The position numbers were made by a program, and so were the translations under genes. Below, in pieces: positions 51,464-61,429 of a stretch of 64,000 bases of DNA. The DNA comes from Chaetoceros tenuissimus. Its lineage: Eukaryota; Bacillariophyta; Thalassiosirophyceae; Chaetocerotales; Chaetocerotaceae. The DNA is taken from positions 3,162,001 to 3,226,000 of the forward strand of contig BLLK01000069.1 of the NCBI GenBank assembly GCA_021927905.1. The letters are read 5' to 3'. Each line of letters begins with the position of its first letter. The stretch's first letter is position 1. Below the pieces are notes generated by a model. The model had not been told where the DNA came from. It saw only the letters and a program-made list of their open reading frames with translations, and searched no databases.

Positions 51464-53347
51464 TTAAACTTTGGATTCTTCAATTGCAGTGATGTTGATG
51501 TTGTTGTTTGAATATTTTGACCAGATACTGTGACAAATTTTGCACTCCTTTGGGTTTTCTTGAGTAAATGTTCTTGAGATGCATCTTCTGTAATGATTCC
51601 AGACCTTTTTGTAAGATGAGCACCCAGGAACTTCACAATATGTATCGAATTCAGCATTTGTGCAAGTTTGTACGTGTCGGATCAAAACTCCCATTGCATG
51701 ACAATGCTTCATCACAGGGCAAGGAACATACGAGTCATCATCTGCATCAACTGGAAGAGGGTGGGTACATGTCAAAACATGATGGAGCTTGGAAATTCTT
51801 CCTGTTTTCTCAGAAATCATTTTATCCATTTCTTCTGGCGAGGATGGTTTGCAAGTAAAGCATGTTCTTAATGTGCCTAATGTTTGTCCCGACCTGATAC
51901 TTTGGTCATCCTCTTCTTCATCCTCTTCCTTTCGAAGCATTGTTTCGTTCAGATCAGTATCAATAATATCATCACTGTCGTCCGCTTTACTTTCTTCTTG
52001 TTTCTCTTCCTCAAGTGCAGGTGTCGCTATATCTACGGATTCTTTTACATTAGACTGCGTATTGTCTGATGTTGAGGTGTTGACAACCAAAATTTCCTTA
52101 ATTCCAACTGAAACAACAGTCTCGGACTCCAAAATCTCTTCAACATAATTGCTCTCATTCTCTGGAGTATCAGAAGTTTCCGACTTGCAATCAGTATCCA
52201 TGGGAATATCACTGTCATCGCGAGGTGCAGATGTTTTCTTTTGCTCATCCCTCTTTTCTATATTGTCAGATTCTTCGTGCGTGTTCGTTCTACTCATACG
52301 CAAGTTTCGAAGGCGTCTAATTCGAAGAGAAGAAACGGACCTATCATCACTAAAGCCACCACCAAGGCTTTTAGCACGAATTGCGCTTCGATCGCCTCTC
52401 TTTGCCATGGAGGAAATAGTTGGAATATCACCATAATCTTTGTTTACCTTTGCATCAATAACATCGAAATTGTGTTGCTTAGGTACATTCTCACGAGCAT
52501 TTACCATATCAGCTGTGTCATTTGCAGTCACTGATCCTTTTAGTTTTTTCACACGAGATTGGACAAACATTGGTGGATGCAACTGATCTTCACTGTCAGT
52601 GCTAGTATTCAACTTTTTCCGAAGACTAGACTTTTTGCTTCTTCTTGGACTTGCCAATCCACTTTTTTCCGTATACATGGTATTCAAAGAACTGACAGTA
52701 TCAATTGTGACACCAGAGTGATGGGACATATCTTCGACTTCTATAGACTCCGTGTTTCCTGAAATATATGTGCTCAAATTAGAAGACATTTTAGTAGTAG
52801 TTTGTGATACAGGCAAGTTACGACTTTGATCCTTGAATGTATTCACTCTTTCTCTACTAACAATTGACGTATTTAGAGCATCATTTTCATCTACATAGGT
52901 TGAATCCACAGATGATTGATTGTAGCGATGAGAATCAGAGTCTGTATTGACGGCTCTTGATCTGGACAACGACAGCCTTCTTTGCCTGAAATTAGATGCT
53001 TTCTGACTCACACTTCTATTTCCAGGACTTGACAGTGGCGGCTTTACCTGATGATTAAGAGATCTTCCCGGACTCTTTGGTGGCATCTGGAATGAAGAAG
53101 AAAGCCTTGAACTAGACACCTGACTTGGTTGACTTGGTGGTAGTCTCACAGGTGCACGTATCGTGTTTTCATAGGAAAGATTATGAAGACCATTCATTCG
53201 TTGGATATGTCCAACTGACGACGCTCTTTTTGTTGTCGAGAATCTAACATCATATGGATCATCTGGAAAATCAAACACTGGTGCAGTGACTGAAACTGGA
53301 GAAGGTCCATTGTTGTTCCCACGGAGTCGCTGTAATGATTTCATCAT
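51464..53347 (-). CDS. Protein with C-terminal TAZ-like zinc finger
   Basis: 627 codons from the ATG at 53347. Most of the protein is Ser/Arg-rich and probably disordered (RRLSLSRSRAVNTDSDSHRY, SPRRSKKSSLRKKLNTST). The C-terminal 110 residues hold a Cys/His cluster: TCFTCKPSSPEEMD, ISKLHHVLTCTHPLP, CPVMKHCHAMGVLIRHVQTC, CEVPGCSSYKKVWNHYRRC and CKICHSIW. The HxxxC/CPxxxxC/HCxxMxxLxxHxxxC spacing is like TAZ zinc fingers of CBP/p300-type proteins, which bind transcription factors. No acetyltransferase domain is present. The frame is open and coding-like for about 90 bp upstream of the ATG (RVSRSRARSYSPSPSPKKEQ) before a stop, so an upstream exon is possible. Function inferred only broadly. Confidence 0.75.
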   Translation of the reverse strand: MMKSLQRLRGNNNGPSPVSVTAPVFDFPDDPYDVRFSTTKRASSVGHIQRMNGLHNLSYENTIRAPVRLPPSQPSQVSSSRLSSSFQMPPKSPGRSLNHQVKPPLSSPGNRSVSQKASNFRQRRLSLSRSRAVNTDSDSHRYNQSSVDSTYVDENDALNTSIVSRERVNTFKDQSRNLPVSQTTTKMSSNLSTYISGNTESIEVEDMSHHSGVTIDTVSSLNTMYTEKSGLASPRRSKKSSLRKKLNTSTDSEDQLHPPMFVQSRVKKLKGSVTANDTADMVNARENVPKQHNFDVIDAKVNKDYGDIPTISSMAKRGDRSAIRAKSLGGGFSDDRSVSSLRIRRLRNLRMSRTNTHEESDNIEKRDEQKKTSAPRDDSDIPMDTDCKSETSDTPENESNYVEEILESETVVSVGIKEILVVNTSTSDNTQSNVKESVDIATPALEEEKQEESKADDSDDIIDTDLNETMLRKEEDEEEDDQSIRSGQTLGTLRTCFTCKPSSPEEMDKMISEKTGRISKLHHVLTCTHPLPVDADDDSYVPCPVMKHCHAMGVLIRHVQTCTNAEFDTYCEVPGCSSYKKVWNHYRRCISRTFTQENPKECKICHSIWSKYSNNNINITAIEESKV

Positions 53348-54323
53348 CTGTTCCTTTTTAGGAGAAGGAGATGGGGAATAGCTTCTCGCTCTACTCCTTG
53401 AAACGCGGAAATCTCTATCGCGAGCATTAATTTTAGAAAGATCTCGATTTTCTTATTTTAATTGAGAATGAAAAGAAGAGTAGTTTAATGATAGTGATCA
53501 TTCCTATTTCCAATCATCAGTATTTTGTCGCCACTCTGATACATAGTAAATGAAAGAAGTAGAGACCGCGCATTTCAAATGACATCAAACATTGCACATG
53601 ACTAAAAATAGTAAATTAGATAATTAATAACCTATTTTTAAAGTAACTTTTCTATCCTATAAGATTCTGGAGTTCGAGATCTACGTCCCTGTGTGTCTGT
53701 CTATGACGACATCCAACTTCAAAAACATATGCTCATCATCTTCAACTTCTCTTTTTCTGCATCTGTGAGAACTCTTAAATGCAATAACAGAAGACAACAT
53801 GACGTGCTTTCTTCTGGTTTCCAGATCCTAATCATTGAAATAGCGCTAAAATAGATGTATTTGGGTGAGAATCTGTTTTCCAATTATGAAGCTAAATGTC
53901 ATCCAACATCTGTTTTTCTTGAAAACAGACCTCACAATTTTGACTCTTCAACAACCATCTGCTTTTCCTTTGTTTGCTCTAACGAACTCTTCTGTCGGTG
54001 ACTCCATCTGCTGGCAAGATCCATCACTTTTAAGGTACACATAATTCAAGAACTATTCCAAACGAAAATAAACTTTACGATTGAATATACTACACATCAA
54101 ATTAAAGAGTAAGTTTCATAATAGCCATATTGAGTCTACCTGACAAACAATGTAGCAATGCATGGAAAGCAGAGGGTGGAAAAGGGATACAGAATGCAAT
54201 AATCAAATGAAAATGACATGTATATCATACACGCATACATACCATCATTGGCTTCTCAACTTCATTACACATTCTAACCATCTTTTTGATAGCCATTTCA
54301 TAGGCACTTGAAAGTTTACATAA
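53348..54323. promoter_or_regulatory. Divergent upstream region with repeated CATCTG boxes
   Basis: 976 bp between the TAZ-like gene and the bHLH-PAS gene. The E-box hexamer CATCTG occurs at 53760-53765, 53907-53912, 53956-53961 and 54005-54010, all on the plus strand, plus CATATG at about 53726-53731. CANNTG is the binding site class of bHLH proteins. Whether these are functional is untested. Confidence 0.45.
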
Positions 54324-57313
54324 ATGGATTTCCCACTATCAGACGATATTGACTCCGACATCCTCAACTGCTGGGATGAGGATGAAAATGATAACAACGG
54401 AGGTGACGACCAGGAGATTAATGATAGCAACGATGAGGCAAATTTGACCACGAGTCAGGAAGAAAATCTGCTTGCCACTTCAGTTGCGAGATCAGCATCC
54501 ACATCGCATGAGTCCAACAATAACAATGCAAATAATTACTTCACTGCTTCTACTTTTGCCGATCAATCTATGAACAACATGTCTTCTGCATCGAATATGA
54601 GTATGCCTGGCAATTTAATGAACATGATGGGTTCTTCATCTGCATCTGGGGCTCGCAAAACAAATGTGGGTACACAGAATTTTACAGACCGACACAACAT
54701 AGAACCTCTGTTTCCACCCAATTATTTTTCATCAATCCCTTGGGACCCCTCACAAGCTGTTATGAACCCACAAGCAAAAGCAAAACCTCAACATGGATCA
54801 GCACCAAATGATGTGGATTCTCACGATAGTTCAGATTCAAAATCTGATCGCAAGGTAGCGGCACAATATCCTTCGAACAATCAACATCAACAAAATCAAG
54901 AACAAGGAGAGCAATGGGCAACTGCTCAAGCCCCAAATCATATAATGATTCATCACAATCACTCTCACAATAACAATGCTAATCACGACCCAAACCAAGT
55001 CGCAGCTGTAGCAGCAGCAGCTCATTTTGTAGGTCCCGAACAAAACTCTGTCCAAAGCTCTAGACAAGGTTCAAGACAAACCATCACCGATGCAAGTACA
55101 AACACAGGATCGTCATTTTCTAGTGGACCATCAGCGTCAAGTAGAGGCAATGGCAATAATTTGAAATCTTCAAATACTGCTACCCGTACTCGTACTAGCA
55201 ATGGCAACAACAACAATAATAGAAAAGACAAGGCTCAAGGTCAGAACCGGATTCAAAATCAAGGCGATCAGGCTCCACCATTCTATTTGTTCTCTGCACC
55301 TTGTGAATTACGACAAAACTTCTTACAGGCACAACAGCAAAATGAAGTAGCAGCTCCTGGTTTCCAAGATGCAAATGCGTTCCACTACGGTATGGCTGTT
55401 AATGGATTCAATCCTCACACAATAGGACAGGTAAATCCAATCATTCCTGCTTCTCTAGGAGCAGCTATACTACCAAATGGTGAAAGAGTGACTCTCCTGG
55501 ACGGAAGGCGTGATCATAAACGCAAAACTGCTGTCAGAAATGAAAGAGAGCAGCAACGCGCTCAAAAGATAACGGAATTGATTGAAAAGCTTCGAAGTAC
55601 AATGGAACAAGGTGGATGGAAGGTTGAGATGAAGAGCAAATACCAAATATTATCAACGTGAGTTGAAAATATGTATAATATTAATACTTGATAGGAATCA
55701 TTTTTCTCACTTTTACCGAAACATCCACTACAGGTCTTCAGCTTATTTGAAACATCTCATCAAGTCGACAAAAGAAAAAGAGCTGAATCTTCAAAGAGCA
55801 AAAGCTGAACTTGCAATCCGTAACCAAAAGTTAGAGGAAGACCGTGTACTTCAAGATTCAAGATCTGATCCTGAGAGTGTAACTTCCAGTCTCACAGCCT
55901 TCAGTTATTCTGACTCCAAGTTCAAAGGAAGTACAAAGTCAAATGATGACAGTAGTACTAATGTTGCTGTAGCTTCTGTAGGAAGAGAGGGTTTCAAGAG
56001 AAAGAATTACTGTCAGGAAATTGCAGAAGAGCAAGACCATCCAAAGAAGTGCCAGAAAACTACTGCTGATGATGATTCTAATCATGACGGTTCCAATCAT
56101 AGCAGTGGTCATGAAGATTCTGGAAATAGCGGCAGTGGCGTCGATGGAAAGAACATTTCAATCGGTAAGATGAGCTCTAGTCTATCTGATATAACTGATA
56201 GCAACCGTGGCTCTTCTGATGGGCAAGCTGGTTCAGGATCTTCTGGTAGCAACCCTGTAAAGGCGGCATTCGATCTAAGCTTGCTTGCTCAAGAAGACAA
56301 TAACAGTGATTCGAAGACAGAAAGTAGTATATCTTCTACTGCTGCTGTTGTCAGTGGCGTAGGTAGCAATGAACATGATCACAGAGACACTGCAATCATT
56401 TTTACTCAAAGCAGGAAAAGGAAGCAAAGGGAAAAAACGTCCATGGAAGACGGATTCCAACTCAGCTATCAAGAAGTCTTTCTTGCTTCAAATGTCCCTC
56501 AATTAATAGCCACACCTGCCGGAAGAATTGTTGCGTGTAACGACTTCTTCTTTAGAGTAACTGGTCTTACTCCTAAAGATGTGAAGAAGATTACAATCTT
56601 TAGCATGGTTCAGGTCGATCAACTATCTACTCTATTTGACCTCGTTGCAGAAAGCTTGCGCAAAAGTAACAACACAATTGTTACGACTAGCGGATCTTCT
56701 TCTTCATCTAATCAAGCATCAGGATCTGGTTCTGGCTCTGGCGGAGCTACCTCCTCCTTAACCTCGAGTAATCAGGCATCGGGCTCTGGCTCTGGTTCAG
56801 GATCTGGATTTGGATCCGCTTCAGACTCATCGAAGAAAGAGTCAAGCCTATCATCGAAAAAAGAATCCAGCACGTCAAATGAAACACCTTCTACACAAAT
56901 TTGCTTCAAAGAGTCGGGTCCTAGTTCAAACGATGTAAAGAATTTAGGAGACATTAAAAGCGAATGCCGGTTTGAGACTGCAACGCTTCCTTGTGTTCCA
57001 TTTCCTCAAGGGTTGTTAAACTCCAAAAATGAAGCAAAGAAAAAATTATTTATGAATGTAAGTTCATTTTCATCAAATATTGACACTGTCGTGAATAATA
57101 AAATCTCACTCATTTTGAATGATTCAGGTCACTTTTATGTATGACGAAAATCCATCAAAGAGATGTATTCATTGCGCACTGACCGATAAACCTGGCTGTG
57201 ATGGAAATATCGGAACAATTACCCCTGAGTTACTCTCAATGATATTTCCATATGGTTGTGCAACAAAAGCACCTTCAAGCAAAAAGTTCAGAAAGACCAA
57301 AGGCAGAGCGTAA
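54324..57313 (+). CDS. bHLH-PAS transcription factor (diatom bHLH1/RITMO1-like architecture)
   Basis: Three exons, 54324-55657, 55734-57057 and 57128-57313, with introns of 76 and 70 bp; 947 residues. The bHLH domain (about 392-465) has DHKRKTAVRNEREQQRAQKI (basic region and helix 1), ITELIEKLRSTMEQGG, and, across the first intron, KYQILSTSSAYLKHLI (helix 2) followed by KSTKEKELNLQRAKAELAI as a leucine-zipper-like extension. A PAS domain (about 685-760) reads YQEVFLASNVPQLIATPAGR, IVACNDFFFRVTGLTPKDVK. The flanks are Asn/Ser/His-rich and include a duplicated Ser-Gly run. bHLH-PAS proteins such as Phaeodactylum RITMO1 act in diel timing; orthology to RITMO1 is not established. The last exon has CIHCALTDKPGC. 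The ATG at 54324 begins MDFPLSDDIDSDIL. Confidence 0.9.
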
Positions 57314-57855
57314 CTTTACAGTCATTTTACATTCAAAGTGGTAAGGGGCTGTTGATTCCCCACAATCATCTGCTGTATTATTACTCTGTAATTATATTTA
57401 TAAGTATATAAGATATTGATTAACATTACATCGTTTTTGCAGTGATTTGTTTTGGAGTAAAATATATTTTATTGACCAAACAATAAAGGAGAACAGTGAT
57501 ACAATGAAATTGTGAGGATAACAAATGAACGACTTTTTCACAAGTATGCTCGCATGTTCTCTTCCTATTTTGTAAACCGAAAAAGATAAAAATAGGAAAG
57601 GAAGTAGCAGACATTTGACTGACGTAATCATCTCCTATTTCCGCTCACACCACCAATGAAATTATTTTCTTTCTTTTATCTCAACAAGTAGCTCCAAGTA
57701 GTTGGCAACATTTCACTGGAAGCACAGCTACTCTACTGTTGTTCTATTCAAAAGTTAGATTCATTACGGCGTGATAACAAATTATTCTTGGAATAAATGA
57801 ATTAAGGATTTACAGTGCTTGCTTTACGTTCATTTCAATCAAATTATTAGCAATT
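57314..57855. other. Intergenic sequence before the elongase gene
   Basis: 542 bp, AT-rich, with the 3' flank of the bHLH-PAS gene and the elongase promoter. No recognisable feature was seen. Confidence 0.4.
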
Positions 57856-58934
57856 ATGTTTCAAAAAGATTCTATAACTGAGCTTGTGCTTCGACAGCCA
57901 TCTCTCCTTGAAAGATATACATGTGCAGGGATCTCATGCGCAGTTTTCTCAGTGTGGTGGAAGTTTACATTTGTACCGGAGTCGCAAACTCCAGGTGTGG
58001 ATGTGCCGATGCATTCATATAAAGCTCCTTTGGCTCTCACAGTGGGATACCTAATAAGCCTTCCATTACTGAAAATGTTCACGCAAAAATTTCTCAAGGG
58101 TGTAGATGTAAAATCCTTGTTAAAGGAGTCAATGGTACTGTACAACGTTTCACAGGTTGCTTTGAATGCATGGATGGTTTGGAGATTTGTCGACGCTGTT
58201 GTGAATAAAAATCATCCATTCATTGGAGACATTTACTCTACATCGGCTGGGGCCAGCTATGCAATATGGGTTCACTATTGTGATAAATATTTGGAATTCT
58301 TCGATACCTACTTTATGGTTCTTCGTGGTAGAATGGATCAGGTAAGGTGCTTTGTCATTCTTTGTCTAAATATGAAAGTGGCTCCTGAATTTCTCATTCA
58401 AAAATTCTCAAACTCTTGTAGGTTTCATTTTTGCATGTCTACCATCATTTCAGTATTGCATGGGCATGGTGGGCTGCAATTACATTATTCCCTGGTGGGG
58501 ATTCTTATTTCGGCGCACTTTTGAACTCATGGATTCATGTGCTCATGTATGCTTATTATGCATTAGCACTACTAAAAATCCCTTGCCCATGGAAAAAATA
58601 CCTCACCCAGGCTCAATTGTTACAATTCACTTCGGTAGTAGTATATTCTTTCTTCAGTGTCAATATGTGGCCAAAAGAACAGCGTGAATTTAAACATGTT
58701 CTTTGTATTGTCATTCAAATTTGGGAGATGACAAGTCTTTTTGTATTATTTTCTTTCTTCTACCTGAAGTCATATGGTGAGAAAAGAAAGGCTAAGTCTT
58801 CCAGCGACGAAGATCAATGCCAAAAAGTTGTGACAGAAACTGTGACAGGAGCAGCACAAGCCGTTGAGAACGCTTCAAAGAATGCAGGAAAGATCCACAC
58901 TGCTATTTCTTCAAAAAATGTGCGCCCTCTGTAG
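57856..58934 (+). CDS. ELO-family fatty acid elongase
   Basis: Two exons, 57856-58341 and 58422-58934, with an 80-bp intron; 332 residues. ELO hallmarks are KYLEFFDTYFMVLRGRMDQ (KxxExxDT), VSFLHVYHHFSIAWAWW (HxxHH, the catalytic histidine box, starting right after the intron), NSWIHVLMYAYYALALL (NxxxHxxMYxYY) and a TxxQ-like LTQAQLLQFTSV. Multiple membrane spans fit an ER condensing enzyme (3-ketoacyl-CoA synthase) of fatty acid elongation. The QxxxLHVYHH form is typical of polyunsaturated-type elongases (Q before the histidine box), so long-chain PUFA elongation is likely; chain-length specificity is not visible. The C-terminus is longer than needed and charged, without a clear KKxx signal. 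Confidence 0.94.
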
Positions 58935-59159
58935 AACGGCTGACTTTCGATGCATATATACCTTTTATAGACAAACCTAGCTAGCTAAACGCATAATGTG
59001 GCGTGAAATCCAAAACAACACTTTTACAAAAAGCTAAAAATCTTGGCAAGCTGAAAAGATAAATACTTTGTTAAGATAGTATTTATTTTGAATTTTATTA
59101 TCAATCTATGGTCGAAATTTTGACTGTAATCATCATTCGCATTCGACCTATTCAAAAAT

Positions 59160-59630
59160 TTAAGCATGATACCTTTGAGCATCTGGAACTTTCTGATTCC
59201 CTTGTTTTGGACGTGCAATCTTCCTTCTATCTTTCTTCTTTTTTGGACGTCTTCTTTCTGAAGGAAATCCTCCTCCACTACTACTTGATGATTCAGAATC
59301 ATCACTATCATTGTTATCGCTAGAATCTGTGGACGATTCACCAAATTCTCTCTGTTTGTGAAAAATACAACATCTCTTTGAAGATTTTCTCCCAAGACCC
59401 TCATTATCTATAACATTTTGATCCCATGTTACTTGAGGCCTTGCCCTCAAAGTCAAAGGCAGTATATCTTCTTCATTCGTGCTGTTTTCGGTTGTTGTTG
59501 CTGTTTGCGTTATTGTCACGGTAGCAGATGAAAAAGCTTGCTGCTCATTTCCAGCTTGACCCCCAGTATCTCCAGAAGCTACGTTGTTATTGGCTGGAAC
59601 CATATTTGTATCTATTTGTTGAATATCCAT
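59160..59630 (-). CDS. Protein phosphatase 1 inhibitor-3 (PPP1R11/Ypi1 family)
   Basis: 156 residues from the ATG at 59630. The diagnostic core (about 60-110) is [55 protein letters not shown], matching VxWxxxVxDNExMGRKSSKxCCIYxKPxxFGESS of inhibitor-3. The Val-x-Trp element is the PP1 RVxF-type docking motif and the CCI-H cluster binds metal in relatives. The tail is basic ([16 protein letters not shown]). In other eukaryotes this protein joins PP1 in the SDS22 complex for holoenzyme assembly. The N-terminus is Thr/Ser-rich and probably disordered. An inhibitor-2 gene lies at the opposite end of the window. Confidence 0.93.
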   Translation of the reverse strand: MDIQQIDTNMVPANNNVASGDTGGQAGNEQQAFSSATVTITQTATTTENSTNEEDILPLTLRARPQVTWDQNVIDNEGLGRKSSKRCCIFHKQREFGESSTDSSDNNDSDDSESSSSSGGGFPSERRRPKKKKDRRKIARPKQGNQKVPDAQRYHA

Positions 59631-60034
59631 TCTCGAGTTTGTTTTGCCTAAATATGTCAATAACTGAAGGTTGTAGCAATTCCATCTCTTTCATCTTTTC
59701 ATCTTTCCTTCTTCACTCTTCTCCCTTCCTTCACCCTTCTTCACCCTTCACTCATTTCCAATTCATCTGCCCCCCTTTTGTATGGCGAATGGAGGAGGTT
59801 TCGTTCCCCTCCTTCATTATTGTCTAAAATAGCTTTTACTGAATGTCAATCAAGGAGACTTTCTCATCAAACTACTACATCAAAACCACAAAAGCACTGA
59901 AGATGATGATACAAAAAGAGATACAACAGAGTTCGTGCAGATAGAGAGGAAGACGAGAAGACCAACCTTCTCGGCTGAATTCACATAAGAAATAACACTA
60001 AAAAGGAGAGAAACAATACATTCTATATTTCGAC
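59631..60034. promoter_or_regulatory. Shared divergent promoter region (inhibitor-3 / four-span protein)
   Basis: 404 bp between divergent start codons. A pyrimidine-rich CTTC tract on the plus strand runs from about 59685 to 59760. No specific binding site was identified. Confidence 0.4.
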
Positions 60035-61246
60035 ATGGATTCCGAGCAAAATGAACAACAGAATAGACCACAGGAGCTGCATACAGATGAGACTATAGTA
60101 TCACATCAACAAAAGGAAATTCCAAAAAAGAGGATAGGTAAAAAGCAATACCATGTCACCCCAACTTCACCTTCAGCTGTCACACAAAAAGAATATGCAA
60201 ATAGTGGTCATTCGATTCCAAGAAGAAGACGTGGGAGGAATATATATCATTTGGGAGATGAAGATGAGACTCATTCTTCTGACCTAGATCAAGGAAATAA
60301 TGTTCAACTTCAAGACTCTAATCAATTTTCAAACAAAGATCAGACAGTCCCTGGTATGCAAGAATATTACCCAAATCATAAAAGCAATCCATCAATCTGC
60401 ACAAAATTTCTCTCTGAATGTTGCAGTTTCCTTTGTCCCTGCGCTGTATTATTGCGTGCACTTTGTAGATGTGACATGAAGCTGTTTTGGAAACTGGCTT
60501 CGTCTATATTTATCATCAAGGCATTTTGGTCTTCAACAATATCATTAGGTTTATGTACGCTATTCAGAGTGCATCGAGTGATACCTACTGTCGATAGTGA
60601 GGGTGATATAGTGACATATAGCAATAGTACAGAATCATATCTTTTTGGTCTATGGACATATACAAACAAAATTCTTGAGGATGAAGATCATTCTATTGAA
60701 GACTTTGTTGAAGATGAAATAAAACGCCTCGAAACTTGTCGCTTTCATATGCAGAAAGTGGACGAAGATGCTCCTGATGGTTTGTTCATAAATGATACAG
60801 CCTTCAAAGCAGCACGAATATTTGCAGGTGCTGTTGCAATTGTTGGATTCATCTCGATGGTATCAGTTTGGCTTACAGCAGCTAATATGATGACCTGTTG
60901 TTTCCAAAAGCGACGGTGGTTATTGCCCTTTACTTTGTCTCTTTGTGCCATAATGGAATCATTTGTTTTTCTAGTCTTCACATCTTCTGTTTGCAGGGAC
61001 ACAGAATATAATGAACACAGAAGCTGCAAGCTACAAGCAGACTCTGGTGTTTTATTTGCATCTATTGTTGCATATTTAATCACTGCTATTGGTTCGGCAA
61101 ATTTGATATCTTATGAATCCAATTCTTCTAATACACTTGCTACAGACGATGATGATGATGCTTGGGGTATTGAAAATGCTCCTGAGAACAAAACAATAGA
61201 AAATGCTAGGGATGATACAATCTCTTCTCCCATGGAGATATGCTAA
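60035..61246 (+). CDS. Four-span membrane protein, second member of the window
   Basis: 403 codons, single exon. A basic, disordered N-terminus (PRRRRGRNIYHLGDEDE) and a Cys-rich juxtamembrane stretch (CTKFLSECCSFLCPCAVLL, possibly palmitoylated) precede four spans: LFWKLASSIFIIKAFWSSTI, IFAGAVAIVGFISMVSVWLT, FTLSLCAIMESFVFLVFTSS and VLFASIVAYLITAIGSANLI. The long first loop is acidic. The segment before span 4, SCKLQADSGVLFASIVAYLI, parallels ECVLSDGARASLAAIVCDMM of the protein encoded at 48541-50193. This suggests two members of one four-span family; sequence identity outside that region is low. Function is unknown. Confidence 0.75.
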   Translation: MDSEQNEQQNRPQELHTDETIVSHQQKEIPKKRIGKKQYHVTPTSPSAVTQKEYANSGHSIPRRRRGRNIYHLGDEDETHSSDLDQGNNVQLQDSNQFSNKDQTVPGMQEYYPNHKSNPSICTKFLSECCSFLCPCAVLLRALCRCDMKLFWKLASSIFIIKAFWSSTISLGLCTLFRVHRVIPTVDSEGDIVTYSNSTESYLFGLWTYTNKILEDEDHSIEDFVEDEIKRLETCRFHMQKVDEDAPDGLFINDTAFKAARIFAGAVAIVGFISMVSVWLTAANMMTCCFQKRRWLLPFTLSLCAIMESFVFLVFTSSVCRDTEYNEHRSCKLQADSGVLFASIVAYLITAIGSANLISYESNSSNTLATDDDDDAWGIENAPENKTIENARDDTISSPMEIC

Positions 61247-61429
61247 TTGATGCTTATGACTGAGTTATCACGGCTTGGGAATAATACAAGCTTTGATCTG
61301 AAGCAAAGAGTTTTGTCCTATTCAATAAAAAAAGAACCAAACTTGTAAATGTAAAATTTCAAATTATCTAGGTACTCCAAGCTTGCTATTCACCAATGAA
61401 AATCCAAAGAGTGACTTATTTACAGTAAG

